A stretch of DNA of 64,000 bases from Gordonia zhaorongruii. Its GTDB lineage: Bacteria; Actinomycetota; Actinomycetes; Mycobacteriales; Mycobacteriaceae. The stretch is from assembly GCF_007559005.1 (NCBI RefSeq), contig NZ_CP041763.1, forward strand, positions 1,830,463-1,894,462, written 5' to 3'. Below, one piece after another: positions 1-10,469 of the stretch. Each line of letters opens with the position of its first letter. Position 1 is the first letter of the stretch. The position numbers were made by a program, and so were the translations under genes. The notes below the pieces were generated by a model. It searched no databases. It saw only the letters and a list, made by a program, of their open reading frames with translations, and had not been told where the DNA came from.

Positions 1-352
1 CGTACGTCTTACGCGTCGCGATCTCGAAGGGTCCAGGAAGGACGGTGCCCGGCAACGCGACCACCACCAGATCGCCGACCCCGAAATTGCGTGCGCCGCA
101 GACGATATCGCGCGGGGCGTCTTCCCCGACCTCGACCTGGCAGAAGCGGATCGGCTTCTTGAACTCCGTGAGCTCTTCGATCGCGGCGACCCGCCCCACC
201 ACGAGCGGACCCGTGATCTCCGGGAACGGCTCGACATCCTCGATCTCGAAGCCGACCCGGACGAAGCCCGCATCGATGTCTTCGGTCGTCGCCGTCCAGC
301 CGGGAGCACCGGATCGGAGGACTTCGGTCAGCCAGGACTGTGGGAGTCGCAC
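1..352 (-). CDS. pheT: Phenylalanyl-tRNA synthetase beta subunit, N-terminal part (runs off the window)
   Basis: Beta subunit of the alpha2-beta2 class II enzyme that charges tRNA-Phe. Only the first 117 or so codons lie in the window. The GTG start gives VRLPQSWLTEVLR, the usual actinobacterial PheT N-terminus. Around residues 45-75 the read enters the OB-fold tRNA-binding domain (VVGRVAAIEELTEF, then CQVEV and ICGARNF), as expected for PheT. It lies 54 bp downstream of pheS on the same strand, the normal pheST operon. Nothing looks damaged; the rest of the gene is simply outside the window. Confidence 0.93.
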   Translation of the reverse strand, partial: MRLPQSWLTEVLRSGAPGWTATTEDIDAGFVRVGFEIEDVEPFPEITGPLVVGRVAAIEELTEFKKPIRFCQVEVGEDAPRDIVCGARNFGVGDLVVVALPGTVLPGPFEIATRKTY

Positions 353-406
353 GGGGTAACCAACTTCTTTCGTGTCGAACTGGTTCGAGGAGCTAGTGGC
401 GGCGTG

Positions 407-1582
<1,176 letters not shown>

Positions 1583-2398
1583 TCAGCGATTCTGCGCGCG
1601 CGAACTGGCGTACAGGCAGATCGCACTGGCCGCGGCGAGGTTCAGGCTCTCGGCGCGACCGCGAATCGGGATCGACACACGCTGGTGGGCGCCGGCCGCG
1701 ATAACCTCCGGCAGTCCGTGGGCCTCGTTTCCGAACAGCCACGCGTGCGGCGACCCCAGGAGTTCATCGGCGTCGTCCACGGAGAGCTCTCCGTCGATCG
1801 TGGTGGCGATCGTGCGGACACCGGTCGCAGCGATCGCCCTCAGCGCGCCCGCCACATCCGGGTCGCGGGCCACCGGGATGTGGAAAACGCTCCCCGCGGA
1901 TGCGCGGACGCACTTTCCGTTGTGCGGATCCACCGCGTCACCGAGGACCAGGACCGCATCTGCGCCCATGGCGTCCGCGCATCGCAGGAGAGTTCCGAGG
2001 TTGCCGGGCTCACGGGGCTCGACGGCCACCACGAGGAACTGTGGCGCCTCCCCGAGCACATCGACGAGGTGCGCGGTGAGGATGTCGCATTCCGCGAAGA
2101 CACCCGGGGCGGTAGTCGTCTCCGAGAGTTTGTCGGCGGCACGGTCCGACAATCGACGAATCGGCAGACCAGCTGCCTGCGCACGTTCCACGAGAGCGGC
2201 ATGGCGGTCCTCATCGCGCTCGCGCACGAGTACCGAGCGTGCACGGCCGGTGGCCAACGCAGCGTCGACCGAGTTGAATCCTTCGACGAGGAAACGCTTC
2301 TCGCTGCGCCGGACCGACGCGCGCTGAAGCTTCGCCAACGCGACGACCCGCGACGATCGTTCGGTGAGAACGTCTGTCGCGGGTCGTTGCGAGTTCAC
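1583..2398 (-). CDS. TrmH/SpoU-family RNA 2'-O-methyltransferase
   Basis: 271 residues. An N-terminal SpoU substrate-binding domain (residues 15-95; KLQRASVRRSEKRFLVEG) precedes a SPOUT knot-fold methyltransferase. The three SPOUT motifs are visible: NLGTLLRCADAMGADAVL, HAWLFGNEAHGL and VSIPIRGRAESLNLAAA. The family methylates ribose 2'-OH in tRNA or 23S rRNA. The position next to rplT matches the gene called tsnR in M. tuberculosis, but the exact target nucleotide cannot be read from the sequence. The GTG start follows GAGAAGAGC. It is probably co-transcribed with infC-rpmI-rplT, 66 bp upstream. Confidence 0.9.
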   Translation of the reverse strand: MNSQRPATDVLTERSSRVVALAKLQRASVRRSEKRFLVEGFNSVDAALATGRARSVLVRERDEDRHAALVERAQAAGLPIRRLSDRAADKLSETTTAPGVFAECDILTAHLVDVLGEAPQFLVVAVEPREPGNLGTLLRCADAMGADAVLVLGDAVDPHNGKCVRASAGSVFHIPVARDPDVAGALRAIAATGVRTIATTIDGELSVDDADELLGSPHAWLFGNEAHGLPEVIAAGAHQRVSIPIRGRAESLNLAAASAICLYASSRAQNR

Positions 2399-2464
2399 TT
2401 CATGCTCTTCTCGACGAGAGGCCGCTGCTCGCGTCTGCTCGACGAGCAGATCTCGGGGATGAGA

Positions 2465-2845
2465 TCAGGAGACCGGCGCGTTCACGTCGGCCGGGAGAGC
2501 CTTGCGAGCCACCTCGACGAGGCCGGTGAAGGCTGCCGGATCGGTGACGGCGAGGTCGGCGAGAACCTTGCGGTCCACCTCGACCTCGGCCAGCTTGAGG
2601 CCCTGGATGAAGCGGTTGTACGTGATGTCGTTCGCGCGCGCCGCAGCGTTGATGCGGGTGATCCACAGCTTGCGGAAGTCGCCCTTGCGCTGGCGACGAT
2701 CACGGTACTGGTAGGTCATCGAATGGAGCTGCTGCTCCTTCGCCTTGCGGTACAGGCGCGACCGCTGCCCGCGGTAGCCCTTCGATGCCTCCAGGATGGA
2801 GCGACGCTTCTTCTGGGCGTTGACGGCCCTTTTCACACGTGCCAT
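2465..2845 (-). CDS. rplT: 50S ribosomal protein L20
   Basis: 126 residues, typical for L20. The basic N-terminus ([19 protein letters not shown]) and the [16 protein letters not shown] segment form the rRNA-binding helix. The globular C-terminal domain carries [18 protein letters not shown]20 binds 23S rRNA early in large-subunit assembly. It is the last gene of infC-rpmI-rplT, 35 bp after rpmI. A 17-bp palindrome just downstream (2434-2450) could slow transcription but has no T tract. No L20-leader mimic was recognised. Confidence 0.98.
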   Translation of the reverse strand: MARVKRAVNAQKKRRSILEASKGYRGQRSRLYRKAKEQQLHSMTYQYRDRRQRKGDFRKLWITRINAAARANDITYNRFIQGLKLAEVEVDRKVLADLAVTDPAAFTGLVEVARKALPADVNAPVS

Positions 2846-2880
2846 TAGTCTTGAATCCTTCTACGTATCGTCAGTGAAGA

Positions 2881-3075
2881 TCAGCGGTTGAGCAGTCGCT
2901 TGATGCGCGGGGCGTCCTTGTCGCTCACCACGGTGGTGCCTTCGAGGCGACGCGTGCGGTGCGACGACTTGTGCTCCATGAGGTGGCGACGGTTCGCCTT
3001 CTGGCGAACGATCTTGCCGCTGCCGGTCACCTTGAAACGCTTCGCGGTGCCTTTGTGGGTCTTGCTCTTCGGCAT
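2881..3075 (-). CDS. rpmI: 50S ribosomal protein L35
   Basis: 64 residues, full length for L35. [20 protein letters not shown] at the start and the lysine/arginine-rich [13 protein letters not shown] segment are diagnostic. It is a large-subunit protein packed against 23S rRNA. It sits between infC and rplT on the same strand, in the conserved order. AAGGACAACC precedes the ATG as the ribosome binding site. Confidence 0.98.
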   Translation of the reverse strand: MPKSKTHKGTAKRFKVTGSGKIVRQKANRRHLMEHKSSHRTRRLEGTTVVSDKDAPRIKRLLNR

Positions 3076-3163
3076 GGTTGTCCTTCATTCGGGCGAACTC
3101 GTACGGCACCGCGGTGCGGTGCAGTGCGAACCCGCTGGTGCGGAGTTGTTCTCTGCTCGTCGG

Positions 3164-3712
<549 letters not shown>

Positions 3713-3977
3713 GTGGCCTCCTCGATAAATGTGTACTCACGTGGCCGGCCAGGAGAACTGGCAGCTCGAGGAGATCGAGACCGAACGAACACCATCACGC
3801 GCGAGGCTTCACCTTCTGCGATCGCTCGCTGGTGACGCTCCGTCGTCTCGCAACGGTGTGACCGGAACCGGACAACAACTCGGATCTTGCGACCCCGCGT
3901 CGTACGGTGGGACTCGAACGTTCCTCTTGCTACCCCGGCGTCAGCCGGAGCGGTCATGCTGTGAAAGTCTAACAGCC
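3713..3977 (-). promoter_or_regulatory. infC operon leader and likely promoter
   Basis: About 265 bp separate infC from the divergent DUF1844 gene. On the minus strand TAGACT (3966-3971) fits a TANNNT -10 element; I see no convincing -35. Transcription from there would give a leader of about 245 nt. The leader contains an open frame that starts with ATG at 3957, only eight bases after that hexamer, and runs 127 codons out of frame across the infC start. Whether it is translated is unknown. A GAGGAGG ribosome binding site stands directly before the infC ATC. Confidence 0.4.
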
Positions 3978-4379
3978 GTGAGCGCTAACTCCTATTCGAC
4001 CGGCAGCCCCTCCTCAGACGACGCGCATACGCACGTAGCACCAGGTGGGTCCACAGACGAGAACGTCCGCGAACTCGCAACCATTCCCGCGGTCGAGGTC
4101 ACCACCCGCGCGATCGTCATGCTGATGAGCGCCGCGGCCGAGAAGATCGGCCCCGAGGCAGGAGGCGAAGAGGAGCACAAGGACCTCCCCGAGGCGCGCA
4201 CCCTGATCAACGCACTCGGCGGCCTGTTCAACGCGGCGTCCCCCGACCTCGGTCTGCACCGCAAGCCGATCCTCGACGGGGTCAAGGCCCTGCAGCTCGC
4301 CTTCCGTGAGGCGTCAGCCCATCCCGACGAGCCTGGCGAAGGGCCCGGCGAGAAGTACACGGGGCCGGTCAAGGGCTGA
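3978..4379 (+). CDS. DUF1844 family protein
   Basis: 133 residues. A disordered N-terminus of about 35 residues precedes the DUF1844 core (VEVTTRAIVMLMSAAAEKIG, LPEARTLINALGGLFNAA). The family has no assigned biochemical role; in Mycobacteriales it lies divergent from infC, as here. I chose the GTG at 3978 because the open frame upstream of it runs through the infC promoter region and has no coding character. A small downstream gene follows after 33 bp with its own promoter. There is no membrane segment or signal peptide. Confidence 0.75.
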   Translation: MSANSYSTGSPSSDDAHTHVAPGGSTDENVRELATIPAVEVTTRAIVMLMSAAAEKIGPEAGGEEEHKDLPEARTLINALGGLFNAASPDLGLHRKPILDGVKALQLAFREASAHPDEPGEGPGEKYTGPVKG

Positions 4380-4399
4380 CCCGGGCGCTCGGCTGCGAC

Positions 4400-4405
4400 T
4401 AACCT
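4400..4405 (+). promoter_or_regulatory. -10 element TAACCT, leaderless layout
   Basis: TAACCT ends seven bases before the ATG at 4413. Transcription would begin at or next to the start codon, giving a leaderless mRNA for the small downstream gene. Confidence 0.5.
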
Positions 4406-4412
4406 CGCAGAC

Positions 4413-4715
4413 ATGACGAACCCATCCGATTCCGAACCCATCGACGCCGAGATCGTCGAGTCGGTGGGGTCGCCCGATCTCGCTCCGGACGTCGACGCCC
4501 CGACGGTCGAGGACGTGACCGGGTACACCGCGACCGGCGTCCCGACGTTCGACTTCGTCCGCGACAAGATCGAGCACCGGACGACCACCGCTATCGGCCG
4601 TCAGGAACTCGCCGAGATGGGCCGCGAGTCCGCGGCGCTGGACGACGCGATGGCCGAGCGCGATAAGGCAGCGCAGAACAAGCTCGACGAGATCCGCAAG
4701 TCGATGGGCCTCTGA
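4413..4715 (+). CDS. Small acidic protein of unknown function
   Basis: 100 residues, not assigned to a family. The first half is acidic and probably disordered (EPIDAEIVESVGSPDLAPDV). The second half is predicted to be helical and charged (ELAEMGRESAALDDAMAERD, then KLDEIRKSMGL). Codon use matches its neighbours, and an in-frame leaderless promoter precedes the ATG, which supports a real gene. It is convergent with erm, whose stop lies only 4 bp away, so the two transcripts must overlap or share a termination zone. I see no catalytic motif. Confidence 0.65.
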   Translation: MTNPSDSEPIDAEIVESVGSPDLAPDVDAPTVEDVTGYTATGVPTFDFVRDKIEHRTTTAIGRQELAEMGRESAALDDAMAERDKAAQNKLDEIRKSMGL

Positions 4716-4719
4716 CCGG

Positions 4720-5484
4720 TCAGCTGATGATCCCGTGGAAGAGGTCCGCCCACTGCACCGGCGTCAGGTCCTTCGGCAGTGCACGCGCTCGGACACCCGC
4801 GTCGGTGACCACGTTCCGGGCACTCATCGCACTGTGACGTGAGCGCCTGGCGACGATGTCCGCCACGCCCCGTCCTCTCCCCGTGAAGACATCGTGAACG
4901 AACTGCCGGTACTCCTTCCGATAGGCCGGGTCGACGAGCGGCGCCGACCGCTTCTCCATGAGGAGCAGACCGCCGTCGACAGTCGGCGCGGGCCGGAACG
5001 CCGACTGCGGGACACGGGCGTCGACGTCGAAGCTCACCCACGGCCACCATTGGGCCGTCATCATGCTGGCCCCGCCGATTCCGGCACGTCGCCGTGCGAC
5101 CTCCCATTGGACGAGCAGAACCGCGTGCGTCCACGAGTGCGTGTGAAGGATCTTCCGGAGGATCGCCGTCGTCAGATGGAACGGCAGATTTCCGGCGACC
5201 ACATGGGGCCGCCGTGGCAGTTTCCAGGTCAGAAAGTCTGCATGCACCACCTCGACCTCCGCAGCCAGAACGGCGGTGAGGTGATCGACGAGACGGCCAT
5301 CGATCTCAACGGCGGTCAGCGGCCGGTCGAGCTTCTGAAACTTCTTGGTCAGTGACCCGTATCCGGGACCGACCTCGACGATAGGTCCCTCCGTGTCCGC
5401 GACAAGGCGCGTGATCCGGGTGATCGTCGACTGGTGGGCGAGAAAGTTCTGGCCGTGCTCATGACGGCCTCCGTGATAAGTCAT
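4720..5484 (-). CDS. erm: Erm-family 23S rRNA (adenine-N6) dimethyltransferase
   Basis: 254 residues. Erm enzymes mono- or dimethylate A2058 of 23S rRNA and give resistance to macrolides, lincosamides and streptogramin B. The HGQNFL entry motif (residues 9-14), the SAM-binding VEVGPGYGSLT and the catalytic NLPFHLTTAILRKIL are all present. The NLPF form and the absence of the longer RsmA/KsgA C-terminal features argue for Erm rather than the housekeeping RsmA. GGAAG lies 12 bases before the ATG. The 5' leader carries a short peptide gene and a sequence that can pair with this region (5495-5502 with 5556-5563), so expression is probably drug-inducible. Intrinsic erm genes are known in several Mycobacteriales; the exact Erm class cannot be named here. 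Confidence 0.87.
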   Translation of the reverse strand: MTYHGGRHEHGQNFLAHQSTITRITRLVADTEGPIVEVGPGYGSLTKKFQKLDRPLTAVEIDGRLVDHLTAVLAAEVEVVHADFLTWKLPRRPHVVAGNLPFHLTTAILRKILHTHSWTHAVLLVQWEVARRRAGIGGASMMTAQWWPWVSFDVDARVPQSAFRPAPTVDGGLLLMEKRSAPLVDPAYRKEYRQFVHDVFTGRGRGVADIVARRSRHSAMSARNVVTDAGVRARALPKDLTPVQWADLFHGIIS

Positions 5485-5494
5485 GGTGTGAGGA

Positions 5495-5563
5495 CACTTC
5501 CGTGATTGCGCGTCCGGGCGTGCAGAGACGGCCGCCCGGCTGGACTCCGGTACGGCGGAAGTG
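5495..5563 (-). promoter_or_regulatory. Candidate attenuator pairing in the erm leader
   Basis: On the mRNA strand CACTTCCG (5556-5563) is an exact 8-base complement of CGGAAGTG (5495-5502). The second copy contains the GGAAG that serves as the erm ribosome binding site. Pairing would hide that site. The first copy lies between the leader peptide stop and erm, where classic erm attenuators keep their anti-ribosome-binding-site arm. A second hairpin, CCGCCGCC-TGTA-GGCGGCGG, overlaps the end of the leader peptide (5583-5602). A stalled ribosome on the leader peptide would break that hairpin. Confidence 0.55.
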
Positions 5564-5586
5564 ACCTTCGGTGGAGATTCCGCCGC

Positions 5587-5631
5587 CTACAGGCGGCGGT
5601 TCCTGGTGACGGCGATTGCACACGATGACAT
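5587..5631 (-). CDS. Erm leader peptide, 14 residues
   Basis: Short open frame encoding MSSCAIAVTRNRRL, ending 102 bp before erm. Macrolide-inducible erm genes carry leader peptides on which the drug-bound ribosome stalls; one known class uses an IAV-type motif near residues 5-8, and others use Arg-rich sequences. Here A-I-A-V-T-R followed by N-R-R combines both features. TAGGGT (5639-5644) lies seven bases before the ATG, so the leader mRNA may itself be leaderless. The stop codon sits inside a GC hairpin. Assignment rests on the motif, the length and the position; no expression evidence can be read from sequence. Confidence 0.65.
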   Translation of the reverse strand: MSSCAIAVTRNRRL

Positions 5632-5638
5632 GCCCACC

Positions 5639-5644
5639 ACCCTA
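5639..5644 (-). promoter_or_regulatory. -10 element TAGGGT for the erm leader transcript
   Basis: TAGGGT on the minus strand ends seven bases before the leader-peptide ATG. It lies between the stop of the broken lipase gene (5673) and the leader peptide, giving erm its own promoter. No clear -35 hexamer is visible. Confidence 0.45.
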
Positions 5645-5672
5645 ACTACGACGCCTGCGGCTCGCATCCCCA

Positions 5673-6660
5673 TTACCGACCCGTGCTGCCGAGAGATCCA
5701 GCGCCCCGCACAGGTGTGACCGGCACCCACGGGACCTGCCTTCGGTGCGCGGGGTCGAGCGCGTTCAGCACCATCGCCGCGCTGCGTCGGTTCGACGTGA
5801 TCGACATGTGGTCGGAGTGGTCGAGGCGGCAACCGTCCTGCACCACCACGTTCTCGACGTCGGTTCCGGCCGGTCCGCGCAGGATTCCCGCCGTGTAGGG
5901 CGTGACGATGCCGTCGTACCGAGTCACGATGTTCGTGTAATGCACTCCCGTCAGGTACGGCGTCGGCACTCGCACAGCGCGGTTGAAATCCAGGCCACGC
6001 GGCGGCGCTGTGCACTCCGGGCAGTCCGGCCGTCCCGGCGAGGCGACACCCAGCAGTCGGCGGTACCGCGCGATCTCCTCACCACGCACATCGTCGCCGT
6101 CCGGTCCCTGACGCCAGTAGGGCGCAAGGGACACGTAATGCGCGACGTCATGCCGCCCGCCGAGATACTTCATCCAGTACGTCGGTATCTCTGTTCCCAG
6201 CGAGTGCCCGACGATATCGAGGTCCCGCGACCCGGTTGCCGCGAGCACCCGCTGAGCGAACCGCTTCACCTGCCACGCGCTGTCGATCTTGGGCCCCATG
6301 CCGCCGATCGCCGAGACCGGCCAGACCGTCGAGAGGGCGCCGTACGTCGGCGCGAAGACGCAGTAGCCTTCCCGCACGAGGACTGCAGCGAGCGTCCCCC
6401 AGTTCGTCTGCCTGCCACCGCCGCTTCCGTGCAGCAGGAGCACGGGGCGCGGGTGAGCGTCGCTCGGCCTGCAGTGGAAGTCGTTGGTCCCGGGAAGGGA
6501 GCCGCCAGGGTTGGTCAGCTCCGCGCGGATACCGGTGAGAAAGTCGTACGTGACGGGGCCGCGCCGTCGCGGCCGGCGCAGGCAGTCCTACACCGATCGA
6601 AGCGGCGACGACCACCGCGATCGCCATCCGTAACGCCGACCTCCGGACCACCGCACCCAC
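5673..6660 (-). pseudogene. Secreted lipase/esterase (alpha/beta hydrolase), frameshifted after the signal peptide
   Basis: The intact gene would encode a secreted triacylglycerol-lipase-like protein of about 330 residues. The GTG at 6660 opens a signal peptide (RRSALRMAIAVVVAASIGVG, then APAATA). After the run GGGG at 6555-6558 (CCCC on the coding strand) the reading frame is lost. The mature protein continues in another frame: VTYDFLTGIRAELTNPGGSL, then GTNDFHCRPSDAHPRP and LLLHGSGGG. It includes the nucleophile elbow GHSLGTE and a late His in LDHSDHMS. The second frame has a stop upstream and no proper start before the VLLLHG region. Removing one C restores SATARPVTYDF-like continuity. Either this is a recent loss or a base-call error in a homopolymer. 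Confidence 0.75.
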
Positions 6661-6687
6661 TGCCTCTCGCCTGCTACCCCGATCCGT

Positions 6688-7443
6688 TCACGGTATGCGC
6701 ACCCACTCGTGCTGCGCACGGCCTTCGGCGACCGCCACGATCACCGCGGTCTGCCCGTCGTCACCGACCACCGAACTCGCTGCGTATCCGAGGTCGGACG
6801 CGACGCCGATCGCCGCGGGCGCCTGATCCCGGTGCAGTTCCAGCGCGACTGCACCGTTGTCGGCGAGCCAATCCACCGCATCCCGGACGAGAACAGTTGC
6901 GACCTCCAGCCCGTCGCCCCCACCGAACAGCGCGTCCCCCGGTTCGTGATCGATCGCCTCGCGCGGCAGCAGTCCGGCGGCACCCGTCGGCACGTACGGC
7001 GGCACGGCGGCCACCACATCCACGTGCCCGCGCAGTTCAGCGGGCAGACCCGACAGCGCCGTTCCCTCGAACACCTCGAGGTCGGGCACATTGCGGCGGG
7101 CCAGCTCCAGGATCGCCGCATCCGAATCGCACGCTACGAGGCGGGCCGACGGCACCCGCCGAGCCACGGCCGCCGCGATCGGGGCTACTCCGCAGCACGC
7201 TTCGACGACGGTGCCGCCACCGCGTTCCGCGGACAGTCCCGCAGCGACCCGTGCGAGCAGCACCGAGCGCTGCCGGGGAACGAATGCACCCGCACCCACC
7301 TCCAGGGTGAGACCGTCGAACTCGACGCGACCGACCACTTGCTCCAGTGGTTCACCGGCGACCCGCCGTGCCGTCCACGCCCGCAGTTCATCGTCGCCGG
7401 ACGCCCACCGTCGCAGCACACGCGCCTCCGACTCCGCGAACAC
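6688..7443 (-). CDS. PrmC/HemK-like N5-glutamine methyltransferase homologue
   Basis: At least 251 residues. A helical N-domain (EARVLRRWASGDDELRAW) with GEPLEQVVGRVEFDG and VPRQRSVLLAR resembles PrmC, which methylates the Gln of the GGQ motif in release factors. The SAM site is VVEACCGVAPIAAAV. The catalytic NPPY of PrmC is replaced by VPPY, so the substrate may differ. The true N-terminus is uncertain: the GTG at 7443 is the first usual start, but 14 further codons ([14 protein letters not shown]) look conserved and lead back to a CTG at 7485 overlapping the uvrA stop. It is downstream of uvrA on the same strand and translationally close to it. Confidence 0.8.
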   Translation of the reverse strand: MFAESEARVLRRWASGDDELRAWTARRVAGEPLEQVVGRVEFDGLTLEVGAGAFVPRQRSVLLARVAAGLSAERGGGTVVEACCGVAPIAAAVARRVPSARLVACDSDAAILELARRNVPDLEVFEGTALSGLPAELRGHVDVVAAVPPYVPTGAAGLLPREAIDHEPGDALFGGGDGLEVATVLVRDAVDWLADNGAVALELHRDQAPAAIGVASDLGYAASSVVGDDGQTAVIVAVAEGRAQHEWVRIP

Positions 7444-7481
7444 ACAGCCCGCGGAACGCAGCGTTGCGACGAGTGGGTCGA

Positions 7482-10364
7482 TCAGCCGACCTCCACCATC
7501 TGGTCCGCCCCGGACAGCAGATCCGCGATGAAGACACCGGTGTGCGACGCGTCGACCTCGGCAACGTCCTCGGGTGTCCCCTGTGCGACGACGGTGCCGC
7601 CGCCGTCACCGCCTTCGGGGCCCATGTCGATGATCCAGTCGGCGGTTTTGATGACGTCGAGGTTGTGCTCGATGACGATCACCGTGTTGCCCTTCTCGAC
7701 CAGACCGTTGATCACCAGCAACAGCTTCCTGATGTCCTCGAAGTGCAGGCCGGTGGTCGGCTCGTCGAGGATGTAGACCGTACGGCCGGTGGAGCGTTTC
7801 TGCAGTTCGGCAGCCAGCTTCACGCGCTGCGCCTCGCCGCCTGACAGGGTCGGCGCCGGCTGCCCCAGGCGGACATAGCCCAGGCCGACCTCGACCAGGG
7901 TCTTGAGATAGCGGTGAATCGACGTGACCGGCTCGAAGAAGTCGGCGGCCTCGTCGATCGGCATGTCCAGAACCTCGGAGATCGTCTTGCCCTTGTAATG
8001 CACCTCGAGGGTCTCACGGTTGTAGCGCGCACCGTGGCACACCTCGCACGGCACGTAGACGTCGGGCAGGAAGTTCATCTCGATCTTGATCGTGCCCTCG
8101 CCCATGCACGCTTCGCAGCGGCCGCCCTTGACGTTGAACGAGAATCGACCCGGCTGGTAGCCGCGGACCTTCGCCTCGGTCGTCGCCGCGAACAGGGTGC
8201 GGATCTTGTCGAACACCCCCGTGTAGGTCGCCGGATTGGATCGCGGAGTGCGCCCGATGGGCGACTGGTCCACCTGCACGAGCTTGTCGAGGTGCTCGAG
8301 CCCCTTGATCCGGGTGTGGTGACCCGGCACCTGGCGTGCACCGTTCAGCTTGTTGGCGAGCACTCGCGCGAGGATGTCGTTGACCAGCGTCGACTTACCC
8401 GAACCGGACACGCCCGTGACGGTGGTGAGCACACCGAGCGGGAACGAGACGTCGATGCCGCGGAGGTTGTTCTCGGTTGCGCCGACGACCGTCACCTGAC
8501 GCTTGCGGTCGACGGGACGGCGGATGGCGGGAACCTCCAGCTCTTCCCGACCCGACAGGTAGGCGCCGGTCAACGACTCCTGGTTCTTCAGCAGTCCCCC
8601 GTAATCGCCGCTGTGCACCACTCGGCCGCCGTGTTCACCGGCACGCGGGCCGATGTCGACGATCCAGTCGGCCGAGCGGATCGTGTCCTCGTCGTGCTCG
8701 ACCACGATCAGCGTGTTGCCGAGGTCCCGCAGCCGCACGAGGGTGTCGATCAAACGGCGGTTGTCGCGCTGGTGAAGACCGATGGACGGCTCATCGAGCA
8801 CGTACAGCACGCCCGCGAGCCCGGCACCGATCTGGGTCGCGAGGCGGATGCGCTGGGCTTCACCGCCCGACAGCGAACCCGCGGCCCGCGAGAGCGAGAG
8901 GTACTCGAGCCCGACGTCGAGGAGGAAGCGGATGCGCGCCTGCACCTCTTTGAGGACGCGGCCGGCGATCGCGGCCTCGCGCTCGCCCAGCTGGAGTCCG
9001 TCGAGATACTCGGCGCAGTCCGCCACCGAGAGCGCGGTGACGTCGGCTATCGACTTGGCGCCGTGCACCGGGTGGTCGAGCGTCACGGCGAGGATCTCCG
9101 GGCGCAGACGAGTGCCGCTGCACGTCGGGCAGGGGACGTCGCGCATGTACCCCTCGTAGCGCTCCTTCATCTGCTCCGAATCGGTGGTGTCCGCGCGCCT
9201 GGCCAGGAACGCCATCACCCCCTCGAACTCGGTGTAGTACGAGCGGGTCCGGCCGTAGCGGTTCCGGAACTTGACGTGCACCTGGTGATCCGAGCCGTTG
9301 AGCAGCGCCTTGCGCGCATTGCGCGGCAGCTTGCTCCACGGGGTGTCGACGTCGAAGCCCATCTGATCGCCCAGTCCCTCGACCAACCGCAGGAAGTATG
9401 CGGCGTTGTGCCCGTTTGACCAGGGCGCGATCGCCCCGTCGCGCAGGGTGGTCTCCGGATCGGGGACCACGAGTCCCTCATCGACCTCCTTCTGCACGCC
9501 GAGGCCGTCGCACACGGGACAAGCGCCGTACGGCGAGTTGAACGAGAAGGCACGCGGCTCCAGGTCGTCGATCGCGATCGGGTGCGCATTGGGGCACGCC
9601 ATCTTCTCGGAGAAACGGCGCTCCCTGTCCGGAGCGTTCTCATCCACGTCCACGAAATCGAGGACGATGATGCCATCGGCCAGACGCAGGGCGGTCTCGA
9701 TCGAGTCGGTCATCCGCTGCCGGGCCGACGGCTTCACGACCAGTCGGTCGACCACGACGTCGACGTCGTGCTTCTCCTGCTTCTTCAACTTCGGCGGATC
9801 GGCGAGCTGGTGCACCACACCGTCGATGCGGGCACGCGCGAACCCCTGGGTCTGCAGGTCGGAGAACAGGTCGACGAACTCACCCTTACGAGTCCGGACC
9901 ACCGGCGCCAGCACCTGGAAACGGACGCCTTCGTCCATCTCGAGAACCTGGTCGACGATCTGCTGCGGCGTCTGCCGAGCGATCTTCTCACCGCACGTCG
10001 GGCAGTGCGCGCTGCCCGCACGTGCGTACAGGAGGCGCAGGTAGTCGTAGACCTCGGTGATGGTGCCCACCGTCGACCGCGGGTTCCGGTTGGTCGATTT
10101 CTGGTCGATCGAGACGGCGGGCGACAGACCTTCGATGAAGTCCACATCCGGTTTGTCCATCTGCCCCAGGAACTGGCGTGCGTACGCCGACAGCGACTCG
10201 ACGTAACGGCGCTGCCCCTCGGCGAAGATCGTGTCGAACGCCAACGACGACTTCCCCGACCCGGACAGACCGGTGAAGACGATCAGCGAATCACGCGGCA
10301 GGTCGACGTCGACGCCACGCAGATTGTGCTCGCGTGCCCCACGAACGATCAGGCGATCAACCAC
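7482..10364 (-). CDS. uvrA: Excinuclease ABC subunit A
   Basis: Damage-recognition ATPase of nucleotide excision repair; it loads UvrB on damaged DNA. 960 residues, full length. Two ABC ATPase halves: Walker [10 protein letters not shown] at residues 32-39 and GVSGSGKST near 650, with the signatures [16 protein letters not shown] and [15 protein letters not shown]. Zinc-finger cysteine pairs are visible ([39 protein letters not shown]). The GTG start follows GAGGAAAG. No mycobacterial LexA box was seen upstream. uvrB lies 5 kb away, as is usual in this order. Confidence 0.98.
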   Translation of the reverse strand: MVDRLIVRGAREHNLRGVDVDLPRDSLIVFTGLSGSGKSSLAFDTIFAEGQRRYVESLSAYARQFLGQMDKPDVDFIEGLSPAVSIDQKSTNRNPRSTVGTITEVYDYLRLLYARAGSAHCPTCGEKIARQTPQQIVDQVLEMDEGVRFQVLAPVVRTRKGEFVDLFSDLQTQGFARARIDGVVHQLADPPKLKKQEKHDVDVVVDRLVVKPSARQRMTDSIETALRLADGIIVLDFVDVDENAPDRERRFSEKMACPNAHPIAIDDLEPRAFSFNSPYGACPVCDGLGVQKEVDEGLVVPDPETTLRDGAIAPWSNGHNAAYFLRLVEGLGDQMGFDVDTPWSKLPRNARKALLNGSDHQVHVKFRNRYGRTRSYYTEFEGVMAFLARRADTTDSEQMKERYEGYMRDVPCPTCSGTRLRPEILAVTLDHPVHGAKSIADVTALSVADCAEYLDGLQLGEREAAIAGRVLKEVQARIRFLLDVGLEYLSLSRAAGSLSGGEAQRIRLATQIGAGLAGVLYVLDEPSIGLHQRDNRRLIDTLVRLRDLGNTLIVVEHDEDTIRSADWIVDIGPRAGEHGGRVVHSGDYGGLLKNQESLTGAYLSGREELEVPAIRRPVDRKRQVTVVGATENNLRGIDVSFPLGVLTTVTGVSGSGKSTLVNDILARVLANKLNGARQVPGHHTRIKGLEHLDKLVQVDQSPIGRTPRSNPATYTGVFDKIRTLFAATTEAKVRGYQPGRFSFNVKGGRCEACMGEGTIKIEMNFLPDVYVPCEVCHGARYNRETLEVHYKGKTISEVLDMPIDEAADFFEPVTSIHRYLKTLVEVGLGYVRLGQPAPTLSGGEAQRVKLAAELQKRSTGRTVYILDEPTTGLHFEDIRKLLLVINGLVEKGNTVIVIEHNLDVIKTADWIIDMGPEGGDGGGTVVAQGTPEDVAEVDASHTGVFIADLLSGADQMVEVG

Positions 10365-10457
10365 TAGCTTTCCTCACTATCACGACAGATTCCCCCGGCA
10401 GCCAAGACTACGCGGGAGCTACGACAATTCCCGCCCAGTGGGGCCCCATCCGACAGC

Positions 10458-10463
10458 TAACGT
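10458..10463 (+). promoter_or_regulatory. -10 element TAACGT, leaderless layout
   Basis: TAACGT ends six bases before the ATG at 10470 of the metallo-hydrolase, so its mRNA is probably leaderless. The element lies in the divergent uvrA region. Confidence 0.5.
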
Positions 10464-10469
10464 GGGGGC

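Noticed and set aside
2434..2450. Palindrome TCTGCTCG-A-CGAGCAGA after rplT as a terminator
   Set aside because: There is no T tract on either strand, and the next gene on the strand starts within 40 bp. It may be a pause site only.
4720..5484. Reading the methyltransferase as RsmA/KsgA (16S rRNA dimethyltransferase)
   Set aside because: The catalytic motif is NLPF with Erm-type flanks and the N-terminus is the short HGQNFL form. A leader peptide with attenuation also points to Erm.
10365..10469. LexA (SOS) box before uvrA
   Set aside because: No copy of the mycobacterial TCGAAC-N4-GTTCGA pattern can be seen there, nor upstream of uvrB or polA.
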